Assembly: GCA_037176705.1 (NCBI GenBank)
Contig: CM073889.1
Coordinates: 54,987,596-55,051,595 of the forward strand
Direction of reading: 5' to 3'
From: Molossus alvarezi
Lineage: Eukaryota; Chordata; Mammalia; Chiroptera; Molossidae
Length of the DNA stretch: 64,000 bases
Shown: in pieces, positions 55,370 to 64,000 of the stretch
Layout of the letters: the number at the start of each line of letters is the position of its first letter
Position numbering within the stretch: position 1 is the first letter of the stretch
The notes under the pieces: generated by a model
Told to the model about the DNA's origin: nothing
The model's input: the letters and a program-made list of their open reading frames with translations, nothing else
Databases searched by the model: none
Translations under genes and position numbers: made by a program

Positions 55370-55720
55370 AAAGGAGTAGGTGTTCCAGGAGAAGCACATG
55401 ATGTAGCCAAGGAGACAAGTGTAGTTCAGGAAGGCTTCCCAGAGGAGGCAGTGCTGAGGTGACTCATGAAGGATGAGTAAGAATCTGCTGGGGAGAGGAA
55501 AAGAATGGTTACTGCCAGCAAGGGAAAACTATGTGTGAAGTCTTGGAGAAAAGAAAGAACATGTCATAACTCGTTCCAGAAATTATTGATGGTTCAGTAT
55601 TCCTAGAGAACAGCTAGAGGGAAGCAACAAGATTAAGAAATTCCAAGTAGAAAGACCAGGTCATGATAAGTCATAAATGTCTTAGATCCAAATATTGACA
55701 TGACCATTTCCTGGTATTGA
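55370..55720 (-). mobile_element. L2-like relic
   Basis: caggaaggcttcccagaggaggcagtgctgagg, gactcatgaaggatgagtaagaatc and gaagtcttggag are L2-like in reverse. Confidence 0.5.
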
Positions 55721-55997
55721 CAATAGAGATCAAAATTGAGGACAGAAAGCATTGAGAACCTCACATTTAATGATGATTAAGGACATCTGCTAACATTAGG
55801 GCAATAACAGGCCCTGCCACAGGAATGTACAGAAAAGTGGCAGTGTTACTGGACCCTGAGTGGGTCTGCTTAGGGTGGCTGGTAGTGTGTGGGTTCTTAC
55901 TTAGTACAGGAAAGATTTTACCATAGGAGACTATGAGAATATATTTATCAAAGTTGGGAGCAGTGAAACAAAGAAGGGCTTAGCATAGAAGAGGCAA
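55721..55997. other. No gene recognised
   Basis: No named repeat or frame. Confidence 0.4.
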
Positions 55998-56565
55998 TAG
56001 GAAAGCCTAGGTTGGTCTGCTTTGGCTCATTGTGAAGTCAGAGAAAAGGGGGCCTTGGAGACAGGCTTAGGGAGTTAGCCCAGGACAAGCTACCATTGCC
56101 CATTGCTCCCCTAGTTGCAAGTCTCCTGAGGACCTTTATAGTTTAGGTGATGGGAGCCTGTGGGGGAACGAGTTGAGGAAGAAGAGGGGGAAGCAAGTGG
56201 TATGGGCGTACTCCCCAGAGGGAGAGCACACACTGGATTTTTTGTCTTGAGGGTTTTTATCTCTCTGGCAGGCAGGAATCTTAGGGGAGGTCTCAGGGGA
56301 GGACTTCAGCAAAATATTCATTAGTTTTCCAGGTGTGCTCTTTCAGGGTTGTGGTCTTTACTGATTGGTCAGTGCCAGGGCAGGGGGTCGGTAGTCATTG
56401 CAGCTAGTCCTGGCATTGCCCATCTGTTTTTGCTTTTCTGGGCCTGGAGCGGAAATACAATTGAGGCCTAGATGTTATCTCTAGGGAGGTGACCTTCTGT
56501 ATCTGATTATAAATTGCTCAGTCAATTTGTTCATCTATCTGTCTCAGTTTCCCGATTCCACTTGT
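55998..56565 (-). mobile_element. LTR-like dispersed repeat, copy 2
   Basis: Reverse complement is homologous along its whole length to 46965-47460 (see there). This copy is longer by a middle piece of about 60 bp. It has CCAAT-like (ctgattggtc in plus view) and TATA-like (ctttatag in plus view) motifs. Confidence 0.65.
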
Positions 56566-56744
56566 CCTGGCTTACTGGCCTGTCTCAGCAGGGCTGGTCC
56601 TACCACAATCACTTATACTCTTCTCCTCACCCCTATATGAGCACAAGTGGGGGAAGAGGTGAGAGAAGGAATCATGTAGTCATAAGTTCTCTGCGAAGTA
56701 TTGTGTTTTTTTCCCTTTCCACATCATCACTAAGTTTCCAATTT

Positions 56745-57400
56745 TATGAAACTTTAGAAAATTTCAAAATTACCTTAAAACTTGGCAGCTAAAAACAAAA
56801 AGCATTTATTTTCTCATGATTTCTGTGGGTCACAAATCCAGGAGTAACTTAGCTGAGGATATCTGGCTCAGATTCTCTCAAAAGGCTGCAGACCTGGCTG
56901 GTTTTGCTCAGTGGTTAGAATGTCAGCCCAATGACCAAAAAGGATCTTGGGTTTGACTCTTGGTCAAGGGCCCATACCTGGGTTGAAGGTTCAATCCCTA
57001 GCCCCAGTTGAGGCACATGAGGGAGGCAACCAATCAATGTGTCTTTCTCACATCAATGACTCTCTCTCTCCACCCCTCTTCCACTCTCTCTGAAGATAAA
57101 TGGAAAAATATATCCTCAGGTGAGGATTAACAACAATAAAAAAGGCTACAGTCAAGTTGTCAGCTGAAGGTACAGTCATCTCAAGGCTCAAGTGGGGAAG
57201 CAGCCACTTTGAATCTCCCTATTTTGATGCTCACTCTTGTGGCTGTTGGCACTGAGTCCTTAGGTCTGCACTAACTGGGGTCTAGAGACATCAGTTCCTC
57301 ACCACATGGTATCTCCATGGAACTGCTCATGACATGACAGCCAGCTTCCCAGAGCAAGGAATACAAATAAGAGAAAGAGAGATGGAGTTTCCACTATGGA
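56745..57400 (-). mobile_element. MaLR-type LTR, split by a SINE
   Basis: Reverse MLT1-like: ggcagctaaaaacaaaaagcatttattttctc, atttctgtgggtcac, cttagctgagg, then gtcatctcaaggctcaagtgggg, tcactcttgtggctgttggc and agttcctcaccacatgg. Confidence 0.65.
56891..57143 (+). mobile_element. VES SINE, long form, old
   Basis: Head cctggctggttttgctcagtgg, tail tatcctcaggtgaggatt. Flanks aaaaggctgcag / aaaaggctacag. Confidence 0.9.
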
Positions 57401-57411
57401 AGCCATGATTA

Positions 57412-57717
57412 AATTTTTTTTTCTTTTTATTGATTTTATTTTAGTTTTAATCCTCACCCGAGGACATTTTTCCATTTATCTTCAGATAGAGTAAAAGAGA
57501 GGGAGGTGTGTGGGGGGGGTGGGGGGGGGGAGACAGAGAGGGAGAGACAGACAGAGAGAGAAACATTGATGTGAGAGAGACACATTGACTGGCTGCCTCC
57601 CGCACGACCCCAACTGGGACTGGGGATCACATTTGCAACCCAGGCACACACCCTTGTGTCTTTGAGCATTCAGTGCTTGGGCTGATCCTCCACCCACTGA
57701 GCCATACTAGCCAAGGC
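57412..57717 (-). mobile_element. VES SINE, long form, with poly-G tract
   Basis: Reverse copy, ttaatcctcacccgaggacat at left, head gagccatactagccaaggc at right. At about 57508-57532 the body has changed into gtgtgt plus two long G runs, unlike any other copy here. Confidence 0.9.
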
Positions 57718-58020
57718 AACCTCCTTCTTCTTAAAGAAGTCCCTTCAGCCTTTCTTATAATATTGGTTTGGTGATGATGAACTCCTTTAGTTTTTTCTTC
57801 TCAGGGAAGTTCTTTATCTATCCTTCAATTGTAAATGACAACCTTGCTGGGTAGAGAAATCTTGGTTGTAGATCCTTGCTTCAACCACAGTCTCAGTCTC
57901 CACTGGCTTTCACAACTGGAAGTTATGGGGACTTCTATTCCTGAATTGGGAAGCCCTTGGGACTGAGACCCTTTGCTTCTTGGAAGGGTGGGAAGCCAAA
58001 ATATCCCTTTCATTTCTTGA
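57718..58020 (-). mobile_element. HAL1 fragment with internal deletion
   Basis: 57718-57885 is the ORF1 C-terminal part in reverse (ttcttaaagaagtcccttcagc..ttggttgtagatccttgctt). At 57886 it jumps straight to inner 5'UTR sequence (ctcagtctccactggctttcac, agttatggggacttc), so most of ORF1 is deleted. Confidence 0.7.
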
Positions 58021-58188
58021 TTTTTTAAAATTTTCAAATCAATTTTTATTTTTAATTATAGTTGACATATATTATTATATTAGTTTCAGGTGTACACTCC
58101 AATGATTAAACATTGCATAATTTAATAAGTGATCATTCTGATAAATCTCACACTCATCTGACACCATACATAGTTATTTGACTATTCT

Positions 58189-58442
58189 TTTTTTTTTTTT
58201 TATCCTCACCCGAGGACATTTTTCCATTTTTTGTTCAGACCGAGTGGGAGGGAGAGAGAGGAAGAGAGAGAGAGAAACATCAATGTGAAAGGGACACATC
58301 AAGTGACTGCCACCCACACGACCAACCAGGGCCGGGGACAAACTGCAACCGAGGTACACACCCTTAGCGGTAACTGAACCTGGGTCTCTCTGGACCGCAG
58401 GCCAACACTCTAACCGCTGAGCCAAACCGGCTGAGCCAAAGG
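58189..58442 (-). mobile_element. VES SINE, long form
   Basis: Reverse copy in the HAL1 3'UTR. Target gactattctt repeats at both sides. The head has a small tandem repeat (gagccaaaccggctgagccaaagg). Confidence 0.92.
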
Positions 58443-59004
58443 GCTGACTATTCTTGACTATATTCCCTGTTATGTACTTTACATCCCCATGACTATTCTG
58501 TATCAACTAATTTGTACTTCTTAATCCCCTCACTTTTTCACCTGTTCCCCCAACCTCCTCCCATCTGGCAACCATCAAAACATTCTCTGTATCTATGATT
58601 CTGTTTCTGTTCTGCTTGTTCATTTATTTTGCTTTTTAGATTAAATTGTTGATAGATGTGTATTTATTGCCATTTTGTTGTTCATATTTTTGATCCTCTT
58701 CTTAAAGAAGATTCTTTAACATTTCATATAATACTGGTATGGTGGTGATGAACTCTAGGTTTTTCTTGTCTGGGAAGCTCTTTATCTGTTCTCGTATTCT
58801 AAATTATAGGTTTGCTGGGTAGAGTAATCTTGGTTGTACATCCTTGCTTTTCATCACTTTGAATATTTCTTGCCAATTCCTTCTGTACTGCAAAGTTTCT
58901 TTTGAGAAATCAGCTGACAGTATTATGGGAGCTCCCTTGTAGGTAACTAAATGCTTTTCTCTTGTTGCTCTTATAATTCCTTGTCTTTAACTTTTTGCAT
59001 TTTA

Positions 59005-59282
59005 TTTTTTTTTTTTTTTTTTTATTTTTTTTTTTTTTATCCTCACCCGAGGATATTTTTTTCCATTTTTTGTACAGATAGAGTGGGAGGGAGAGAGAGA
59101 GGAAGAGAGAGAGTGAGAGAAACATCGACGTGAAGGGACACATCGAGTGGCTGCCACCCGCACGACCAACCAGGGCCGGGGACAAACTGCAACCGAAGTA
59201 CGTGCCCTTAGCGGGAACCGAACCCGGGCCTCTCCGGACCGCAGGCCGACGCTCTAACCGCTGAGCCAAACCGGCCAGGGCT
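59005..59282 (-). mobile_element. VES SINE, long form, young
   Basis: Reverse copy in HAL1 ORF1. Exact 15-bp duplication actttttgcatttta at 58990-59004 and 59283-59297. CpG-rich head (accgctgagccaaaccggcc, gaccgcaggccgacgc) shows little decay. Confidence 0.95.
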
Positions 59283-60935
59283 ACTTTTTGCATTTTAATT
59301 ACGATGTATCTTGATGTGGGCCTCTATGGGTTCATCTTGTTTGTGCTTTGAGTTTATCACTCTCTGTGCTTCCTGGACTTGTATGTCTATTTTCTTTACC
59401 AAGTTAGAGAAGTTTTCTGTCATTATTTTTTCAATTTCTTGCTCTCTCTTCTCCTTCCAGCACCCCTATGATGTAAATATTACTAGGCTTGAAATTGTCC
59501 CAGAGGCTCGTTACACTATCCTCATTTTTTTGGATTCTGTTTTCTTTTTGCTGTTCTGATTGGGTGTTTCTGTCTCCTCATTTTGGCTGCCTCCCTGTGT
59601 TTGTTTCTATGTATTAGATAGAGCTGATACATTGTCCAGGCTTGGCAGAGTAGTCTAATGTAGTAGGTGTCCTGTAGGGTCTGATGGCACAGCCTCCCCT
59701 ATCACCCAAGTTGTGTACTCAAGGTGTGCCCACTGTGTACACCCTCCTCTTGTACTTGAGCCCTGATTTCTGTTGGCACATCAATGGGAGGAATTTATCA
59801 AGGCCAATCAGCTGCAAGGACTCTCTATGACCACTGACCACCAACCTTTGACCACCATGGAGTGTCAGCTATGCAGGGGACCACCCCACAGAGTAGGACT
59901 TACTTCAGCAGGGTTCTGGTGCCTGTTGAGTTCCCCCCTTCAGAGTGTTGCTTGTGGATATGGTTGGGTGGTGGTGGTTTTGATGAGTTCTGAAGCTGTC
60001 CATTGGTTATGTTGGCTCTGGGGTCTCCTGGGAAGTGTATGCTAAGGTCAGCCACTGCCTGTATTCTGTCTGGGGCCACACAGCATAAGCTACAAAGCAA
60101 TATTCAGATGGCTGCTACTTGGGTTGAGCTTGGAAGTGCCCAGGCAAGGCCAAGCAGTGAACCAAGGTTGGTTACTGCTAGTTCCGGGCCTGGGCCACTT
60201 AGCTAGAGAAATGGGGCTTGCTGAGATTAGATGCTTCTTGTTTGAGAGAGTTTAGAAAATCTGAAGCATGAGCCAAGACAGGCCATTCCTTTGATAAATC
60301 CACTGGAAACAGCTTAAATGGGACCAAAAGTCAAATAGGGCAGAGCCAGGGTGGGGCAAACAGTGTGAGCCAGATTAATGGAGTCTTAGATGTGGTGCCT
60401 GCCTGCTCTCTCCCTGATGCAAGCAATTTAGTTCCTCCCTGTATGTCTCTGGTGCCTGTCAAATGGCTGCTCCTGTTTTAGAGCTCAGAGTGAGTGAGTC
60501 TGAGTTAGTCCATGTGCTGGCCCTTTAAGAGGAACTGCCTGGAACTCCAGAAGCCTCAGTCTCCCTCAGACTCAATTCCCACTGTTTTTTCCAGACAGAA
60601 ATCATGGGGACTTATCTTCCTGACACTGAAACTCTGGGCTGGGGGATGTGGTGTGGGGCTGGGACCCCTTGCTCATCAGGGGGGACCTGAGGATACCCCT
60701 CCTGATTTTTATCCACCACACGTGGGTGTGAGACCAGCCCATTCTGTGTCTCTGTCCCTCTTACCAGTCAGGATGTAGCCTTCTTCTTTAATTCCATAGT
60801 TGTAGGACTTCTATCAGCTCAATTTCAGGCAGTTCTGAATGATGGTTGTTCTGTAGTTTAGTTGTAATTTTGATGTAATTGTGGGAGGAGATGAGTACTG
60901 TGTTTACCTATGCTGCCATCTTGACCAGAAGGAAG

Positions 60936-61172
60936 TCCCCCCTAAATTTTTCAGTTACAGTTTAGTCAATATTATTTTGTATTAGGTGTATAGCTTAGTG
61001 ATTAGACAATTATATACTTTAAAAGTGGTCCCCTCATTATTTCAAATACCTTCCTGGCACCATGAATAGTTATTATAATATTATTGTCTATATTCCTTAT
61101 GCTGTACTTTACAGCCTGTGACTATTTTGTGACTACCAATTTGCACTTTTAAAAACTTTACAAAGATGTTTA
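60936..61172 (-). mobile_element. L1 3'UTR fragment
   Basis: Reverse-strand L1 end: tcagttacagtttagtcaatattattttgtattagg, ggcaccatgaatag, tattccttatgctgtactttac. Confidence 0.65.
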
Positions 61173-61175
61173 TTT

Positions 61176-61424
61176 GGCCCTGGCCAGTTTTGCTCAGCGG
61201 TTAGAGCATCGGCCTGCGGTCCAGAGAGACCCAAGTTTAGTTCCCGCTAAGGGCATGTACCTTGGTTGTGGTTTCTCCCCGGCCCTGGTTGGTCGTGTGG
61301 GTGGCAGCCACTCGATGTGTCCCTTTCACGTCGATGTTTCTCTCTCTTTCTTACTCTCTGTCCCTCCTACTCATATCTGAACAAAAAATGGAAAAAAATG
61401 TCCTCGGGTGAGGATAAAAAAAAA
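61176..61424 (+). mobile_element. VES SINE, long form
   Basis: Complete, head ccctggccagttttgctcagcgg, tail tgtcctcgggtgaggat plus A run. Flanks gatgtttatttg / gatttttatttg. Confidence 0.93.
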
Positions 61425-61490
61425 CAAACGATTTTTATTTGCTTCAAGGAATTTAAGCTGTTCATTTTGCCAGATAAAATAGTAGAGGTG

Positions 61491-61668
61491 GCCCTAGCTG
61501 GTTTGGCTCAGTGGTAGAGCATCAGTCTATGGACCAATGAGTCATGGATTTGATTCCAGCCAAGGGCACATACCTTGGGTGCGGGAGGCAACCAGTGGAT
61601 GTGTCCCTCTCATGTCAATGTTTCTCTCTCTCCCTTTCTCTCCTCCCACTCTATCTGAAGATAAATAG
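61491..61668 (+). mobile_element. VES SINE, long form, internally deleted
   Basis: Head ccctagctggtttggctcagtgg; after ataccttgg the body jumps to gtgcgggaggc, losing the cagtttgtccc segment (about 30-40 bp). Confidence 0.85.
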
Positions 61669-61833
61669 ATATATAGTGAACAATGTGTTACATTTTAAAA
61701 ATAGAACATCTGTTTTGTTACTAGTTCCATAAAAACAGTGTAAATATAAGAAATTTGTACATCTTGCTGGTGAACTGGCATAATGCTCTAATTCCCTGAT
61801 CCTTTGATTTCCCCATCTTTCCAATTGTGTTTT

Positions 61834-62035
61834 AAAGAATTTTTTAAATTCTTTGTTGATTTTAGAGAGAGAGAAAGGGAGTGGAAAAGAGAGAGAAACA
61901 TCAATTGGCCACCTCCTGCATGCCCCTTATTGGGGATCTGGCCCACAACCTGGGTATGTACCCTGACCTGGAATCGAACTGGCGACCTCTTGGTGCATGG
62001 GTCAATGCCCAACCACTGAGCCACACCAGCCAGGC
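61834..62035 (-). mobile_element. VES SINE, short-body form
   Basis: Reverse copy. Exact duplication tccaattgtgtttt at 61820-61833 and 62036-62049. Confidence 0.94.
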
Positions 62036-62049
62036 TCCAATTGTGTTTT

Positions 62050-62315
62050 GAGTGGAATAGAGTGGAGTGGAGGGGAGTAGAGTTGGGGCTTAGAAGAGGT
62101 GCTATGGATATTTGATGTGAAAATTGGTTTTATTGCTTGCTCTTTCAGTCCACTCCTACTTTTGCAAACACAAAGTTTAAGATTTAAGCCCTAAACCTGT
62201 AGGAGTCTCTGTCAGCTTTTTTTTTTTTTTTGTATATTCATTACTAGGGATCTGTTTGTAGAGAGACTGGTACAGAAGGAGTTAGGAGCCAAAGCCAATA
62301 AAGATGAGACAAGAT
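62050..62315. other. No gene recognised
   Basis: Short purine-rich stretch (gagtggagtggaggggag) and a T run; nothing else seen. Confidence 0.4.
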
Positions 62316-62331
62316 GAAAATGATGGTCTGG

Positions 62332-62582
62332 CCCTGGCCGGTTTGGCTCAGCGGTTAGAGCGTCGACCTGCAGTCCTGAGAGACCCGGGTTCGGTTCCCG
62401 CTAAGGGAGCATACCTCGGTTGCAGTTTGTCCCCGGCCCTGGTCGGTTGTGTGGGTGGCAGCCACTCGATGTGTTCCTTTCGCATCGATGTTTCTCTCTC
62501 TCTCTCTCTCTGTTCCTCTCTCTCCCTCCCACTCTACCTGAACAGAAAATGGAAAAATATCCTCTGGTGAGGATAAAAAAAA
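62332..62582 (+). mobile_element. VES SINE, long form, young
   Basis: Complete with CpG-rich head. Exact 16-bp duplication gaaaatgatggtctgg at 62316-62331 and 62583-62598. Confidence 0.95.
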
Positions 62583-62726
62583 GAAAATGATGGTCTGGTC
62601 CACATGAGGAGTGACCTCTTGCCCATCTGTGTGGATGTCCTTGAACTTAGATGCCCAGAAAGGCAGTTCCAACTTTAAATTGGTAAAGCCTTTTGGCAAT
62701 GGGATAATTACTTTATTATTACTTTT

Positions 62727-64000
62727 TTTTGACAAACCATGTTTTTATTTCCAGCAACATCCCAACATACACAAACACAATCTCACCAAAGAGCTAGGAA
62801 GTTCTCCAAAGCACACTCCTGTCAACATGAAGCTAAGACTACACATACAGTTCGCAGTCACATCTGAAGAGGTCCATCCAGTTGTTCAGCCATCAGCTCC
62901 AGGTTCCCTTTCCATTTTGAAATTCTTCTGCTTCGGATCCCCGAAGGATCACTGTGCTCCCCACAGCCAGGGCTCCCGTTTGTCCTACTACACAGTTGGT
63001 GTCAGTAGGCTTGTGTCCCAGGGCAGTGCAGGAGGACCCCAGGGGCACTTTCTGTGGGAGGACAGGAGGAAGAGACTGATGTCGTCACCAAATGACCATT
63101 TCACCTGCTTGGCTCCAGGCTCCACTCCAGAACGCCTGGTACTGGTCCTCAGAATGGGAGGAAAGAGCCATGGATTCAGGCTGAAGATCCCTATTCCAGG
63201 GATGCTGCATGTGGGTGGAGGTGAGTGCCCCTCCACTTTGCAGTCTCTGTGGAAAGGAAGTCAACTGGCATTGCCAAGACTCCTGTTGGATCCCTTGTAG
63301 GGATAGGAATGAAAACTTTACACAAGTCCCAGGCCACACAGTAGTGCCCAGAAAGGACGGGGGGAGGAAGGAGGAAGGGGTTCATAGCTGACATTATAAA
63401 AAATGCATCCCTGTGGGGCTAGAAGATAAACGAGGCATCCTGTGAAACTATAGCCTTCAGGGGCCAGAGTCCTGGTAGCACCTGAGTAAGGCCAGCTCGA
63501 GGACCAGGGTCACACCAGGAATGATGAGGTCTGTCTGAATTCCCCTTCACTTTGAGCGGTGGACTGGCTGTAAATGACCTTATTCTCGGTCCCTTTCTTT
63601 ATTCCGTGGAAGTAGCCTTGGCTGTAGGCAAACCAGATGCCGAAAATCAAGAGTCCAAGGAGAATGAGTGTCACTAGGACAGCTGCCATGATACCCCCCA
63701 CATTTGGCTCCACAGCCTCTATGAACACTCTGTCGGACATCATGGGGGTCCATACCCGTTCTGTGTCTGTCAAGTGTATTCTCCAGTATCAGAGGCTGAG
63801 ACGGGATCAAAGACCAACTCCCCTGTCCTGGTGTCCAGGCTGTAAGAAGAGTTACTGAAGGCACGGCTGCTCTTGGGCTTCTGAGGTACCAGGGTCCCGT
63901 CCCTATACCAGAGGTACTCAGAGGGCGGGGAACTATCGGTCTCTGAGCAGGTCAACACCACCTGGCTCCTGATGGTGGCAGAGGAGGGGACGTTGACTGT
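62727..64000 (-). pseudogene. F11R: F11R (JAM-A) processed pseudogene, runs off the window
   Basis: Retrocopy of the mRNA for junctional adhesion molecule A, a two-Ig-domain tight-junction protein. 63770-63961 encodes part of Ig domain 2 ([20 protein letters not shown] to SDTGEYT). 63510-63773, in another frame, encodes the stalk, the transmembrane segment ([20 protein letters not shown]) and the tail ending TSSFLV, with stop TGA at 63510-63512. The Ig and membrane parts lie on different exons in the parent gene but are contiguous here. The codon after EYT is TGA where the conserved Ig cysteine should be, and a base is lost about 24 bases later. The 3'UTR has AATAAA near 62744 and an A run (T run on the plus strand) at 62725-62732. 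Confidence 0.95.

Larger units (their letters stand above)
58021..60935 (-). mobile_element. HAL1 element, near full length, type A tail
   Basis: Minus strand. 3'UTR 58021-58570 ends with the common L1 type (tagttgacatatattattatattag). ORF1 remnants lie at about 58690-59640 (GVLEGEEREQEIE-type core near 59440). The 5'UTR occupies 59640-60935 and ends with gctgccatcttgaccagaag (60913-60932). In the minus strand the 5'UTR reads GACTG/GTAAGAGG at about 60764-60776, a good splice donor. Two SINEs are inserted. No ORF2. Confidence 0.85.

Noticed and set aside
62611..63300. 229-codon open frame on the plus strand
   Set aside because: Antisense to the 3'UTR of the F11R retrocopy; no domain seen.

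Overview
This is a mammalian nuclear window, almost certainly from a bat. It is packed with tRNA-derived SINEs of the VES type (about fifty copies, all with the GGCTCAGYGGTTRGAGC promoter box and TCTCTCTCTC-rich bodies), which are typical of vesper bats and their relatives, and it also holds a SPIN-type hAT element. I see no complete, intact protein-coding gene. The only candidate for a host gene part is a CpG island at about 7.98-8.91 kb with ETS, Sp1, E-box and YY1-like motifs and a strong splice donor on the minus strand, which looks like a promoter plus first non-coding exon of a gene running leftward out of the window.

Layout. 1-9 kb: old repeats, a SPIN element, a MORF4L2 retrocopy split by a composite retroposon, SINEs, a MIR, then the CpG island. 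9-14 kb: old LTR-like sequence, SINEs and an RPL17 retropseudogene. 14.0-20.0 kb: a nearly full-length L1 on the minus strand with a 13-bp target-site duplication. 20-28 kb: SINEs, a HAL1 (ORF1-only L1 derivative), AT-rich sequence, a second RPL17 retropseudogene, and the decayed pol/integrase end of a gammaretrovirus-like ERV. 28-39.3 kb: a HAL1 on the minus strand split by a second full-length L1 (29.4-37.3 kb, 15-bp target-site duplication) whose 5'UTR carries about ten 72-bp tandem units. 39-50 kb: SINEs, MIR/L2 and MaLR relics, and a class II-like solo LTR inside a SINE. 50.2-51.5 kb: PSMA1 retropseudogene. 51.9-54.6 kb: a complete HAL1 on the plus strand with its own duplication and a solo LTR inside. 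55-57.7 kb: MaLR and LTR-like relics. 57.7-61.1 kb: HAL1 pieces on the minus strand. 61-62.6 kb: SINEs. 62.7-64 kb: F11R (JAM-A) retropseudogene running off the right edge.

How the parts relate. The window records L1-driven retrotransposition: two L1s (the machinery), HAL1s, SINEs and at least five processed gene copies (the cargo), many with readable target-site duplications, so relative ages can be worked out from nesting. The most notable observations are: (1) a composite retroposon at 3854-4439 that begins with a HAL1 5'UTR, stops matching HAL1 exactly where other HAL1 copies have a splice-donor sequence, and continues into unrelated sequence with a poly(A) tail; (2) HAL1s with two different 3'UTRs, one of them shared with the L1s in the same window; (3) an L1 with a monomer-type 5'UTR; (4) a head-only VES SINE form with four copies sharing one 3' junction; and (5) repeated insertion into the same, regenerated target site at four or more places.
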